Below are positions 52,136 through 62,483 of a stretch of 64,000 nucleotides of DNA, piece by piece. The stretch is taken from the NCBI RefSeq assembly GCF_028369295.1, contig NZ_JAQMYP010000007.1, positions 124,001-188,000 of the forward strand, written 5' to 3'. This stretch comes from Streptomyces sp. HD (GTDB lineage Bacteria > Actinomycetota > Actinomycetes > Streptomycetales > Streptomycetaceae). Position 1 is the first letter of the stretch. Every line of letters begins with the position of its first letter. The position numbers and the translations under genes were made by a program. The notes under the pieces were generated by a model. That model searched no databases. It saw only the letters and a program-made list of their open reading frames with translations, and was not told where the DNA came from.

Positions 52136-53020
52136 ATGGATATTCGGCAGCTGGAGTACTTCCTTGCGATCGTTGATCGTGGGGGGTTCAACCGCGCGGC
52201 CTCGGCTCTGTACGTGTCGCAGCCGTCGCTGTCGCAGGCCGTGCGGGCACTGGAGCGTGATCTCGGTTCCGAGTTGTTCCATCGCATTGGGCGTAGGGCA
52301 GTGCTGACGGAGGCCGGAAGGGCTCTGATCGAGCCTGCCCGGGAGGCCGTGCGGAGTTTGGAGACGGCGCGGGCGAGTGTCGCGGCGGTGCATGAGCTGC
52401 GGGAGGGGCGCCTGGACGTGGCATCCGTGCCGTCGCAGGCGGTGGAGCCGCTGACGAGTCTGGTGAGCGCGTTCAGCCACCGGTATCCCGGCGTCTCCGT
52501 GGCCATCAAAGCGGCGTTCACCTCGCGTGATGTGATCGACATGGTGCGCACGGGTGCCGTGGAACTGGGGCTCTTGGCGTCCGCCGGGCCGTTCTCCGAC
52601 AAGGAGGTCGTCTGCCATGCACTGGGGCGGCAGCGCTTTGTGCTGATGGTGCCGGCCGACGGCCCGTTCGCTGATCGGACGGCTGTCGAGTGCCAGGAGC
52701 TTGCCGGACAGCGGCTGATCGTCGGGCAGCCGGGTACCGGGATGCGCGCCTACGTCGACGCGCTGCGGGAACAGGGCATCGAGTTCACCGTCGCCGCCGA
52801 GACCGAGCACCGGGTGTCGCTCATGCCCCTGGTACTGGCCGGTGTGGGGCTCGCGGTGGTCATGGATTCCTGGCGGGACCTCGCCCGGCAGTTGGGCGCC
52901 CGCGTCCTGGACATCGAGCCGGAGAGAACCTTGGACATCGCTCTCGTCAGCCGCCGCGGCAGCCTGTCACCGGCGGCTGCCGCGTTCGTCACGGCCGCCA
53001 TCTCGGCTTCCGGCAGCTGA
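52136..53020 (+). CDS. LysR-family regulator
   Basis: A 294-residue LysR-type regulator. Residues 1-60 are the helix-turn-helix (MDIRQLEYFLAIVDRGGFNR, AASALYVSQPSLSQAVRALE), and 88-290 are the substrate-binding domain (GRLDVASVPSQAVEPLTSLV). The ATG at 52136 begins at the conserved MDIRQLEYF. It precedes the tartrate/malate dehydrogenase gene by 73 bases on the same strand, a layout less common than divergent genes, and probably activates it. Confidence 0.9.
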   Translation: MDIRQLEYFLAIVDRGGFNRAASALYVSQPSLSQAVRALERDLGSELFHRIGRRAVLTEAGRALIEPAREAVRSLETARASVAAVHELREGRLDVASVPSQAVEPLTSLVSAFSHRYPGVSVAIKAAFTSRDVIDMVRTGAVELGLLASAGPFSDKEVVCHALGRQRFVLMVPADGPFADRTAVECQELAGQRLIVGQPGTGMRAYVDALREQGIEFTVAAETEHRVSLMPLVLAGVGLAVVMDSWRDLARQLGARVLDIEPERTLDIALVSRRGSLSPAAAAFVTAAISASGS

Positions 53021-53093
53021 TAGGCGCCGCTTATAAGGGAGATCCGCTTTGCGTCTTGGACGCCCCGCGGACCGCCTTGCTGCAATCGACGGC

Positions 53094-54152
53094 ATGACGA
53101 CCAACCACCGCATTGCCCTGATCCCCGGCGACGGCATCGGCGCCGAGGTACTGCCCTCAGCACAGCAGGTGCTCGATGTTCTCGGCCGCCGCCACGGCTT
53201 CAGCCTGTCCTACACCTCGTACGACTGGTCGTGCGAGCGATACCTGCGGGAGGGCGCGATGATGCCCGCCGACGGGATCGATCAGCTGCGCGACAAGGGC
53301 GCGATCCTGCTGGGCGCCGTCGGCTACCCGGGGGTGCCGGACCATGTCTCGCTGTGGGGGCTGCTGATCCCGATACGGCACAGCTTCCGCCAGTACGTCA
53401 ACCTCCGGCCCGTCCGCGTCTTCGCAGGCATCGACAGCCCGGTGCGCGGCGCACAGCCGGGCGAGGTCGATCTCGTCATCGTGCGGGAGAACGCCGAGGG
53501 CGAGTACAGCGAGATCGGCGGACGGCTGAACCAGGGCACGCCCGACGAACTGGCCGTCCAGGAAGCGGTGTTCACCCGGGCCGGGGTCACCCGTATCGCC
53601 GACTACGCGTTCTCGCTCGCCGCCCGCCGCCGAGGGAAGCTCACCTCCGCCACCAAGTCCAACGGCATCATTCACACCATGCCGTTCTGGGACGAGCTGA
53701 TCGCCGAGCGGGCCGCCGAACACCCCGACGTCACCTGGGACCAGGAGCACATCGACGCGCTGGCGGCCAAGTTCGTCCTCGACCCCGCCCGCTTCGACGT
53801 CGTCGTCGCCTCCAACCTCTTCGGCGACATCCTCAGCGACCTCGCCGCCGCGGTCGCCGGATCCATCGGCATCGCCCCGGCGGCCAACCTCAACCCCGAG
53901 GGCGACTTCCCCTCGATGTTCGAGCCCGTACACGGCTCAGCGCCCGACATCGCAGGCCAGGGCATCGCCAACCCGTTGGGCGCGATCTGGTCCGCGGCCA
54001 TGATGCTCGACCACCTCGGCCATCCCGCCGCGGCCAAGGACATCACGGACGCGATCGCCTCGGTCCTGGCCAAGACCGATGCCCGCACCCGTGACCTGGG
54101 CGGAACCGCGACCACCGCCGAATTCACCGACACGCTGATCGAGCTCCTCTGA
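53094..54152 (+). CDS. tartrate/D-malate dehydrogenase (isopropylmalate dehydrogenase family)
   Basis: A 352-residue beta-decarboxylating dehydrogenase. It shows HRIALIPGDGIGAEVLPSAQ, VSLWGLLIPIRHSFRQYVNL, VRENAEGEYSEIGGRL, KSNGIIHTMPFWDELI, ASNLFGDILSDLAAAVAGS, and FEPVHGSAPDIAGQGIANP. The WGLLIPIRxxFxQYVNLRP block distinguishes tartrate dehydrogenase/D-malate (DmlA, TtuC) types from LeuB. It should oxidise tartrate, D-malate or a related 2-hydroxy diacid with NAD, Mn2+ and K+. ATG 53094 starts the conserved region. The upstream LysR is its likely regulator. Confidence 0.88.
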   Translation: MTTNHRIALIPGDGIGAEVLPSAQQVLDVLGRRHGFSLSYTSYDWSCERYLREGAMMPADGIDQLRDKGAILLGAVGYPGVPDHVSLWGLLIPIRHSFRQYVNLRPVRVFAGIDSPVRGAQPGEVDLVIVRENAEGEYSEIGGRLNQGTPDELAVQEAVFTRAGVTRIADYAFSLAARRRGKLTSATKSNGIIHTMPFWDELIAERAAEHPDVTWDQEHIDALAAKFVLDPARFDVVVASNLFGDILSDLAAAVAGSIGIAPAANLNPEGDFPSMFEPVHGSAPDIAGQGIANPLGAIWSAAMMLDHLGHPAAAKDITDAIASVLAKTDARTRDLGGTATTAEFTDTLIELL

Positions 54153-54201
54153 GCCCTGTTCCTCCGCGGTGGGCGGCAGGGACGACGCCGCCCACCGGTC
54201 A

Positions 54202-55845
54202 TCATTCCCGCGCGCCCTCTGCCGCTGCTTCTCCCGCGTCCAGAACCAGCACCGCGACGTGCAGGGACGTACGCTCCAGTCCTGACTCCAGGTCGCAGCC
54301 GAGGAGCCGCTCGATGGTGTGCAGGCGCTGGTAGTACGCCTGCCGGGACATGCCGGCGCGTTTCGCCGCGACCGACTTGTTCCCGGCCGCCGCCAGATAG
54401 GCGCGCAGTGCCGGGAGTAGATCGCCGCTGTTGCGGTCGTCGTGCTCGATGAGGCGGGTCAGTTGCCGTTCGGCGTACCGCTGAAGACGGGTGTCCTCGC
54501 GAAGGATGCCCAGCAACTCCGGCAGCCGGACGTCGGCGGGGACGTAGAACCACCGCTCGGGGGAGGCCGGTGTGATCGCCTCGGCCGTCTGCTCCGCCTC
54601 CTGCCACGACCGGGCGATCCCGCCGAGATCGGTCACCCCGGGGCCGACGGCGACAACTGCCCGCGGTCCGAGTTCTTCCCGGGCCAGGCGGCCGATCCGT
54701 TCGGCGACCGGCTGCCAGGCGCTCGCCTGTGCCAGAGCCATGAGGACACCGATGCGGCCCGGGGCCGTCTCGCCGACCAGGGTGCGGACACCGGTGTGCG
54801 TCAGCGCCTTCGCGATCCGTTCGTCGAGGTGTTCCCCCTCGGTGCCGGTGTACGGGTGGCGGATGACCACGGCGAACAGGCGGTGTCCGAGGGTGGGCAG
54901 TCCCAGCGCCTCGGCGCGGGCGCGGGCGTCCGCGGGGGAGCGGAAACGCCGTTCGTACAGGTCCCGCAGTACGGAGCGGTGGGCTCGCCGCTCCCACCAC
55001 GCCTGCCCCGCCAGACGCGCCATGGTCAGCGCGATCGCCGCACGCTCCAGCACCAGGACGTGCTCCGGGTCGGGCTCGGCGCTCAGCCGGTCCTCCAGCA
55101 GCACCAGCCGCCCCCACGGGCCGTGGTGGTCCTGCACCGGCGCGATCAGCCACCCCTCCGGGCCGCTCGGCGTGATCCTCTCCGGCGTCGGAGCGGCCCG
55201 CGAACGCCGCGACCAGGCCGACACCACCGGCTCGTACGGCCGGCCGAGCAGCTCGCACATCAGGACCCGGTGGGTGAGATCCTCCAGCACCACGGGGGCT
55301 CCGGTGAGCTCCGCGGTGGTGTGCACCAGTGCCTCGGGGTCCGCGCCCCGCAGCGTCAGGGCCGTGAAGATGTCCTGGATGTCCCGCCCGCGGCGCAGCA
55401 GGGCCCCCTGGGCGTCGAGGATGAGCGCGTGCACCGTCTGCGTGACATCGATGAACCGGACGCCACGGGCCAGCTCGACCAGCGGTACATCACGGGCACG
55501 GCACGCCGCCACCAGCTCCTGGGGCACCTTCTGGTATCGGTACCCGAGCTCCACGATCAGGCCGGCCGCACCGACGTCCGAGAGCTGGTCGACGTAGCCG
55601 CGCAGCTCGGAGGCGTTCTCGGGATGCGGCACACCGGTCGTCAGGATCAGCTCGCCACCTTCCAGGAAGTCCGCGGGGTTGAGCAGCTCGGTGACATGCA
55701 CCCAGCGCACCGGGCTGTCCAGCCGTGACTCGCCCGCCAGCACACGAGGCATCCCTTCGGCGAGCACCGGCAGGCGCAGAACCTCCCTGACCGTGGGGAA
55801 GTGCCCGGCTGCGTGACGTCTGGGCGGCATAGGACGTGCTTTCAT
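54202..55845 (-). CDS. PucR-family transcriptional regulator (paralog 2)
   Basis: A 547-residue PucR regulator with the same plan as the one at 43684: N-terminal sensor (FPTVREVLRLPVLAEGMPRV, SPVRWVHVTELLNPADFL, GGELILTTGVPH), middle CdaR-like domain, and C-terminal helix-turn-helix (YLAAAGNKSVAAKRAGMSRQ, AYYQRLHTIERLL). ATG 55845 was chosen; ATG 55830 and longer starts are possible. It is divergent from the FAD oxidase gene at 56107, with 261 bases between, and probably activates the transport and oxidase genes to its right. Confidence 0.9.
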   Translation of the reverse strand: MKARPMPPRRHAAGHFPTVREVLRLPVLAEGMPRVLAGESRLDSPVRWVHVTELLNPADFLEGGELILTTGVPHPENASELRGYVDQLSDVGAAGLIVELGYRYQKVPQELVAACRARDVPLVELARGVRFIDVTQTVHALILDAQGALLRRGRDIQDIFTALTLRGADPEALVHTTAELTGAPVVLEDLTHRVLMCELLGRPYEPVVSAWSRRSRAAPTPERITPSGPEGWLIAPVQDHHGPWGRLVLLEDRLSAEPDPEHVLVLERAAIALTMARLAGQAWWERRAHRSVLRDLYERRFRSPADARARAEALGLPTLGHRLFAVVIRHPYTGTEGEHLDERIAKALTHTGVRTLVGETAPGRIGVLMALAQASAWQPVAERIGRLAREELGPRAVVAVGPGVTDLGGIARSWQEAEQTAEAITPASPERWFYVPADVRLPELLGILREDTRLQRYAERQLTRLIEHDDRNSGDLLPALRAYLAAAGNKSVAAKRAGMSRQAYYQRLHTIERLLGCDLESGLERTSLHVAVLVLDAGEAAAEGARE

Positions 55846-56106
55846 CCGGAGGGAATGGCTCACCTTCGCACCGGCCACCCATCGTGACAAGAGGGGGCCT
55901 GGCATTCGTACAGCCCGACCGTCCGCGGTGACAGACCGTCTCAAGAAGGCTCCACGGCGGAACACAGTGTGGGTTGCCCCGCGGGTTCCCCCGGGCGGAG
56001 AGTGAACGCCATCCCCAGCAGGACGCGAACCGGAAAGGTCCGCACGGTGTCCTCACAGTGCTGGGGCCCGACTGCCACCCACCACACCATCGAGAGGAGC
56101 GACCTC

Positions 56107-57243
56107 ATGCGCGTCCCGAAGCGCGTCGCCGTGGTCGGTGCCGGCAGCATGGGCAGCCAGGCCATGTGGCGACTGGCCGCCCGCGGAGCCGAGGTCATCG
56201 GCTACGACCGCTACGCACCGGGTCACGACCGCGGCGCGGCCGGGGGCGAGAGCCGTATCTACCGAGCCGTCCACCTCGGCGAGCCGGGGTACATTCCGCT
56301 GCTGCGGCTGGCGGACCGGATGTGGGAGCAGCTCCAGGCGGAGACGGGCCTGCCGCTGCGACGCCGCAGCGGCAGCCTCGTGATGGGAGAGACCGCCTCA
56401 CCGTCCATGCGCCTCCTCCTGTCCACCAGCACCGCCCATGGGCTGGATCACGAGGTCCTGGACCGGGAGGAACTCGGCCGCCGCTACCCGCACCACCGGC
56501 TCCCGGACGGACACACCGCTGTCCTCGACCGATTGGGCGCCGTCATCAGGCCGGAGGCGTCGATCCAGGCCGCCGCCGCCCGTGCCGAGCACCTGGGCGC
56601 CCGGCTGCACCGCTACACCACGGTGCGCGAGGTCGTCCCCGCCGCGGGCGGCGGGGTGCAGATCATCACCGACCAGGGCACGGACCACGTGGACGCCGCC
56701 GTGGTGACCGTGGGCCCCTGGATCAACACCCTGCTCCCGGACCTCCCCCGGACCGTCGACGTCCGCCGGGTGATCTGCTCCTGGCACCTGCCCACCCGCC
56801 ACGACTGGTTCGCGGGCGGTGCCCCTTCCTTCGTGCGCGCCGCACCCCACGACTGCTTCGGAATCCCGTCGCCCGACGGCATCTCAGTCAAGCTCGGTCT
56901 CTCCTTCAAATACCATGCGCCGGTGCCCCAGCCCGATCGGCTCGACCGTACCGTCCGCCCCGACGAACTCGGTGTCTTCCGCGAGCTCATCGATGAACTC
57001 ATGCCCGACCTGAACCCCGACCCCATCAGGATGTCGGCCTACATGGAGGGCTACACGGAGTCCGGAAACCCGATCGTCGGTCATCTCCCCGGCGAGGGCG
57101 ACATCATCGTCATGGCCGGGTTCTCCGGCAGCGGTTTCAAGTTCTCGCCCGCGATGGGAGAGATCGCCGCCGACCTGGCGCTCGACGGCACCACGGAGCA
57201 CCCCATCGACTTCCTTGCTCCGGCAGGAGTCGGCGCCGCCTGA
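56107..57243 (+). CDS. FAD-dependent amine oxidase, sarcosine/N-methyltryptophan oxidase type
   Basis: A 378-residue DAO-family flavoprotein like monomeric sarcosine oxidase and SolA. The FAD loop is RVAVVGAGSMGSQAMWRLAA, followed by RGAAGGESRIYRAVHLGEP and the C-terminal VMAGFSGSGFKFSPAMGEIA. The cysteine that holds FAD covalently in sarcosine oxidase is not seen: the matching region reads MSAYMEGYTESGNPIVGHL. Thus the flavin is probably non-covalent. It should oxidise a secondary or N-methyl amine with O2. ATG 56107 has GAGAGGAG upstream. Confidence 0.87.
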   Translation: MRVPKRVAVVGAGSMGSQAMWRLAARGAEVIGYDRYAPGHDRGAAGGESRIYRAVHLGEPGYIPLLRLADRMWEQLQAETGLPLRRRSGSLVMGETASPSMRLLLSTSTAHGLDHEVLDREELGRRYPHHRLPDGHTAVLDRLGAVIRPEASIQAAAARAEHLGARLHRYTTVREVVPAAGGGVQIITDQGTDHVDAAVVTVGPWINTLLPDLPRTVDVRRVICSWHLPTRHDWFAGGAPSFVRAAPHDCFGIPSPDGISVKLGLSFKYHAPVPQPDRLDRTVRPDELGVFRELIDELMPDLNPDPIRMSAYMEGYTESGNPIVGHLPGEGDIIVMAGFSGSGFKFSPAMGEIAADLALDGTTEHPIDFLAPAGVGAA

Positions 57244-57359
57244 TCCCCGGCGGTTGCCGACGTCATCACCCCCACTCCCGGCGTCTTTGTTGTGAGCATG
57301 CCCAAAAGAGCCGCACCGGCTCTGACCAGTTCCCCGACGCAAGAAAGTGGAGCACTTCC

Positions 57360-58040
57360 ATGCCCATTCCCTCGTTCCAGTTCCGCCCGAAGTACGTCTC
57401 GTTCGACTGCTACGGCACGTTGATCGAGTGGCCGATGACCCCCATCACCCGTGAACTCGTCGGTGACCAGATCCCGGCCGAGCACTGGGACCAGTTCGTC
57501 AAGGAGTTCCGCGGCTACCGCTACGACTCGATCCTCGACGCGTTCCGCCCCTACGAGCAGACGCTGCAGGACGCCTTCGAGGCGGTCTGCCGCAAGTGGG
57601 GCGTCAAGGCCGCCCCGGACGCCGGCAGGCGGTTGGCCGACGGCGTGCGCAGCTGGGGCCCGCACGCGGATGTGCCGGAACCGCTGAAGAAGATGGGCGA
57701 GCACTACAAGCTGGTGATCCTCTCCAACGCCGAGGACTCCTTCCTCACGGAGAGCGTGCCCCGGCTCGGCGCGGACTTCCACGCGGTCTTCACCGCGGAG
57801 CAGGCGGGCTACTACAAGCCCCGCTACGCGGCGTTCGAGTACATGCTCGACCAGCTCGACGCGTCCCCCGAGGACTTCGTGCACGTCTCCTCGCACACCC
57901 GCTACGACCTGATGCCGATGCACGACATGGGTTTCCGCAACCTCGTCCTCCTGGACCGCGGCTACGACCCGGTCACCCATGGCTACGACTACGTGACCGT
58001 CAAGTCCCTCGACGAGCTCAACCAGATGCTGGGCATCTGA
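57360..58040 (+). CDS. HAD-family hydrolase, type II haloacid dehalogenase-like
   Basis: A 226-residue HAD protein. Motif I is YVSFDCYGTLIEWPMTPITR (nucleophile Asp), motif II is LVILSNAEDSFL, the lysine lies in EQAGYYKPRYAAF, and motif III in HVSSHTRYDLMPMHDMGFRN. These resemble L-2-haloacid dehalogenases and related phosphatases. It follows the amine oxidase by 116 bases and precedes the ABC importer on the same strand, so it may act on an oxidised or phosphorylated intermediate of the imported compound. The true substrate is unknown. Confidence 0.87.
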   Translation: MPIPSFQFRPKYVSFDCYGTLIEWPMTPITRELVGDQIPAEHWDQFVKEFRGYRYDSILDAFRPYEQTLQDAFEAVCRKWGVKAAPDAGRRLADGVRSWGPHADVPEPLKKMGEHYKLVILSNAEDSFLTESVPRLGADFHAVFTAEQAGYYKPRYAAFEYMLDQLDASPEDFVHVSSHTRYDLMPMHDMGFRNLVLLDRGYDPVTHGYDYVTVKSLDELNQMLGI

Positions 58041-58153
58041 CGCGCTACGACGCCGTCCCCCCGGCCCGATCCACGCATCGTCCCCATCACGGGCTCCGTA
58101 TCTCTCGCATCACAGGCTCCCCGTATCCCTCGCGTTCCCCAGGAGGCACCGAC

Positions 58154-59173
58154 ATGGAAAACAACCGGACAGGCCGCAGAACCGTACGCCGCACCGCAGG
58201 CGCCGTAGCTGCCGCCATGCAGGTCAACCGGCAGTTGAGCATCCCGATCGTCACGACCGCCCTGGCCCTCGCACTCGCCGCGTGCGGTGCGGGCGGCACC
58301 GGGCAGAACGTGGGGGCGAAGAGCACGGCACAGGGCGCAGGATCCGGCCCGTCGGCCGAGCACACCGACGACATCTCCGTCGGTGTGAAGCCCGACCAGA
58401 ACGCGGTGAAGCTGCTGCCCGCGGCGGTGAAGGCCAAGGGCACGCTCTCGGTGCCCATGGACCTGTCGTACCCGCCCACCACGTTCATGGCATCGGACAA
58501 CAAGACCCCGATCGGATTCAACCCGGACATCGCCCGGCTGATCGCCGCCAAGCTCGGCCTGAAGCTCCAGATCAACAACGTCAAGTTCGACACCATCATC
58601 ACCGGACTGCAGGCCAACCGGTACGACTTCACCGCCTCCACCATGGGCGCCACGACCGACCGACTGAAGGCGCTTGACATGGTCGACTACTTCAAGGCCG
58701 GGACCGGAGTGTCCGTCCCCTACGGCAACCCGCAGAAACTGGGCACCCACACGCTGTGCGGGCACCACGTCGGTGTCACCTCCGGCAGCACCCAGGAGCT
58801 GCAGTGGCTGCCCCAGTTGTCGAAGCATGACTGTACGAGCAAGGGCAAGCCGGCCATCAAGGCCGTGACCCTGCCCAGCGTGAACGACGCTCTCACCCAG
58901 CTGGTCTCCAAGCGGATCGACGCCGTGATGTACGACTTCATCGCGCTCGAGTGGGCGGCCGTGCAGCAGCCCAAGACGTTCGACGTCCTCAAGCCCCTGG
59001 TGACCACCAAGCCCGTTACCGTCGCCCTGAAGAAGGACTCCCCGCTGACCCCCGCGGTGCAGGCTGCCCTCCAGTCGATCATCGACAGCCCCAAGTACGC
59101 CCAGGCGCTGGGCCGCTGGGGGCTCCAGGACCTGGGGATCAAGACCGCGGCCGCGGCCGTCCCGCAGGACTGA
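58154..59173 (+). CDS. amino-acid/amine ABC importer solute-binding lipoprotein
   Basis: A 339-residue lipoprotein of SBP_bac_3 (PF00497). After a 20-residue basic start comes a signal segment with lipobox LALAAC. The mature part shows LSVPMDLSYPPTTFMASDNK, IGFNPDIARLIAAKLGLKLQ, and LQANRYDFTASTMGATTDRL. ATG 58154 has AGGAGG nine bases upstream; an internal ATG at 58217 would give a shorter signal. It captures a polar amino acid or amine outside the cell. Permease and ATPase genes follow. Confidence 0.92.
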   Translation: MENNRTGRRTVRRTAGAVAAAMQVNRQLSIPIVTTALALALAACGAGGTGQNVGAKSTAQGAGSGPSAEHTDDISVGVKPDQNAVKLLPAAVKAKGTLSVPMDLSYPPTTFMASDNKTPIGFNPDIARLIAAKLGLKLQINNVKFDTIITGLQANRYDFTASTMGATTDRLKALDMVDYFKAGTGVSVPYGNPQKLGTHTLCGHHVGVTSGSTQELQWLPQLSKHDCTSKGKPAIKAVTLPSVNDALTQLVSKRIDAVMYDFIALEWAAVQQPKTFDVLKPLVTTKPVTVALKKDSPLTPAVQAALQSIIDSPKYAQALGRWGLQDLGIKTAAAAVPQD

Positions 59174-59180
59174 GACGCCG

Positions 59181-60133
59181 ATGGACGTGATCGAGACCAC
59201 GACGACCAGGAGCGGACCGGTGCCACAACTACGGGCCGAAGAGAAGAAGCGGATCACGCCGAAGCGTCCGCGCGACTACGTGGCCTGGGCCGTGGCCATC
59301 GCGATCGTCGCCGGTCTGGTGTGGACCGCGGTGACGAACGAGAACTATCGCTGGCCCGTGGTGTTCAGCTACTTCACCACGCAGACCATCCTCAACGGCC
59401 TGCTGGTCACGCTGCTCCTGACCGCGGCGAGCATGGGTCTGGGCACGCTGCTGGGGCTGGTGCTGGCGGTGATGCGCATGTCGCACCAGCGGCCCGTCGC
59501 CGGGCTGGCCCAGCTCTACATCACCTTCTTCCGCGGCACCCCGGTGCTCGTGCAGCTGGTCTTCTGGTTCAACATCGCGGCGCTGTACCCGAACCTCTCG
59601 ATCGGTATCCCGTTCACCGGCATCTCCACGCCGGTGAACGTGAACGCGATCATGACGCCGATGACCGCGGCCATCGTGGGCCTGACGCTCAACCAGGCCG
59701 CCTACATGTCCGAGATCATCCGCGGAGGGTTCGCCTCGGTCAGCCGCGGACAGCACGAGGCCGCGGAGTCCCTGGGCATGTCCGGGTTCACCAAGCTGCG
59801 GCATGTGATCATCCCGCAGACGATGCCGGCGATTATCCCCGCCACCGGCAACCAGGTGATCGGCATGCTCAAGGAGACCTCGCTGGTGAGCGTGCTCGGC
59901 GTCGCCGATCTGCTGCAGAGCGCACAAGCGATCTACGCCCGCACCTACCAGACGATCCCGCTGCTGATCGTGGCCAGCCTCTGGTACCTGATCATGACGC
60001 TGGTGCTGAGCGTGCCGCAGTCCATGATCGAGCGCCGCTTCTCCCGGTCGACCCGTGCACGGCTGACCCCGGCCGCCACGCCGGCCGAGCCGGGGGCGGG
60101 CCAGCCAGTTCCCACCACGAGGGAGTCCCTGCT

Positions 60134-60137
<4 letters not shown>
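59181..60137 (+). CDS. amino-acid ABC importer permease
   Basis: A 318-residue HisM/GlnP-type permease with five or six membrane segments and a long polar N-terminus. It shows [40 protein letters not shown], and the EAA loop [20 protein letters not shown] that contacts the ATPase. It starts 7 bases after the binding protein stop, and its own stop overlaps the ATPase start (GTGA). It probably works as a homodimer because no second permease is present. Confidence 0.93.
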
Positions 60138-60901
<764 letters not shown>

Positions 60902-61161
60902 GCAGTGGCACCGACAGGTGGCGGCGGCTGCGGCAGCGAGGCTGGAGGAGCCGTTGACCGACTGCGGTGAACGTGAGACCCGCGCCCTGCCGGTCCCTGG
61001 TCTCCAACACCCGCCGTCTCGACGTCGCCCCGACCGTCACAGCCGTCAGCACGGTCCTCATCGCCCTGGCGTCCTCGCCCTCGCAACTGACATCGCCGTC
61101 GGCCGGGCCCTTGGTGCCGCCCGGCCGCGCCCTCTTCGAAACTCCCCGCTAAGGACCCGAC
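60902..61161. other. intergenic region before the PuuB-like gene
   Basis: No gene is supported and no strong hairpin was found. It probably holds the promoter of the oxidase-dehydrogenase pair. Confidence 0.35.
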
Positions 61162-62442
61162 ATGAAGACGATTCCCTACTGGATAGAAACCGCCGGGGCG
61201 TTTCCCGACCGATCCGGCAAGCCGCTGACCGAGGACACCGACCTGGTGGTTATCGGCGCCGGCCTGACGGGTCTGTCCACCGCCCTGCACTCCGCCCGCA
61301 AGGGCGCCCGCGTCACCCTCGTCGAAAAGGGTCAGATCGGCTCCGGCGCCTCCGCCCGCAACGGCGGCATGGCTAACCTGGGCTTCACCATCGGTGTGGG
61401 CCAGGCCATCCGCCGGTACGGACTCGAACGGGCCCGCGAGATCTACAACTCCTATGGCGAGGCCGTGGACACCGTCGAGCGGCTCGTGAACGAGGAGTCC
61501 ATCGACTGCCAGTTCCGCCGCGTCGGACGCCTGGGTGTCGCGTCCCGCCCCGCCCACTTCGAGAGCAAGAAGGCACAACAGCGCGTCCTGGCCAAGCACT
61601 TCGGACACGAGACCACTCTGATCGGCAAGGCCGAACTGCGTTCCGAGATCGGCTCCGACGCCTACCACGGCGGCCTGCTCGACCCGTTCAGCGCGGCCCT
61701 GCACGTCGGCCGCTTCGTGCGCGGTATGGCCGAGGCGTGCGAGCGCACCGGTGTCGAGATCCACGAGCGCAACGCGGCCATCGGCGTGCGCCGTACCGCC
61801 GCCGGCCGGTTCGAGGTCAGCACCGAGCGCGGTGTCATCCGTACCGGGCAGGTCATGATGGCCACCGACGCCTACACCGACAAGAACTTCCCGTGGCTGC
61901 GCCGCCAGCAGGTCTGCGTGGGCAGCTTCATCATCGTCACCGAGCCGCTCGGCGAGGAACTCGCCCGGGACATCATCCCCAAGGCCCGCCTCATCGTCGA
62001 CTCCAACAAGGTCTGCCACTACTTCCGACTCACCCCGGACAACCGGCTGCTGTTCGGCGGCCGCGCCCGCTTCGCACCGTCCGACCCCACCTCGGACAAG
62101 AAGAGCGGGGCTGTCCTGTTCCGTGAGATGTGCGAGATCTTCCCCCAGCTCTCCCGCACCAGGATCGAGTACGTGTGGGGCGGCTCCGTCGGCTTCGCCA
62201 TGGACCGCATCGTGCACGCCGGGCAGACCGAGGACGGCGTCCACTACTCCATGGGATACGCCGGCCACGGCGTGCAGATGGCCACCCACATGGGGCACGT
62301 CATGGCCGAGGTGCTGGACGGCCACCCCGAGGTCAACCCCGTCCGCGACATCGCCCCGCCCCGCATTCCCCTCTACAACGGCACTGCCTGGTTCCTGCCC
62401 TTCGCAGGCGCCTACTACAAGACGCTTGACCGCATCCGCTGA
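61162..62442 (+). CDS. FAD-dependent oxidase, gamma-glutamylputrescine oxidase (PuuB)-like
   Basis: A 426-residue DAO-family flavoenzyme. The FAD loop is LVVIGAGLTGLSTALHSARK, followed by GSGASARNGGMANLGFTIGV, VSTERGVIRTGQVMMATDAY, and the C-terminal VHYSMGYAGHGVQMATHMG. The RNGG-M/Q-AN motif and the C-terminal GHG are typical of PuuB/OrdL enzymes, which oxidise gamma-glutamylputrescine or other amines to aldehydes with O2. The aldehyde dehydrogenase gene follows 41 bases later, which fits an amine-to-aldehyde-to-acid route. Start ATG 61162 has TAAGGA upstream. Confidence 0.87.
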   Translation: MKTIPYWIETAGAFPDRSGKPLTEDTDLVVIGAGLTGLSTALHSARKGARVTLVEKGQIGSGASARNGGMANLGFTIGVGQAIRRYGLERAREIYNSYGEAVDTVERLVNEESIDCQFRRVGRLGVASRPAHFESKKAQQRVLAKHFGHETTLIGKAELRSEIGSDAYHGGLLDPFSAALHVGRFVRGMAEACERTGVEIHERNAAIGVRRTAAGRFEVSTERGVIRTGQVMMATDAYTDKNFPWLRRQQVCVGSFIIVTEPLGEELARDIIPKARLIVDSNKVCHYFRLTPDNRLLFGGRARFAPSDPTSDKKSGAVLFREMCEIFPQLSRTRIEYVWGGSVGFAMDRIVHAGQTEDGVHYSMGYAGHGVQMATHMGHVMAEVLDGHPEVNPVRDIAPPRIPLYNGTAWFLPFAGAYYKTLDRIR

Positions 62443-62483
62443 CCGGTCGGCAGCCTCTCTACACCTACAAGGAGATACCCACG

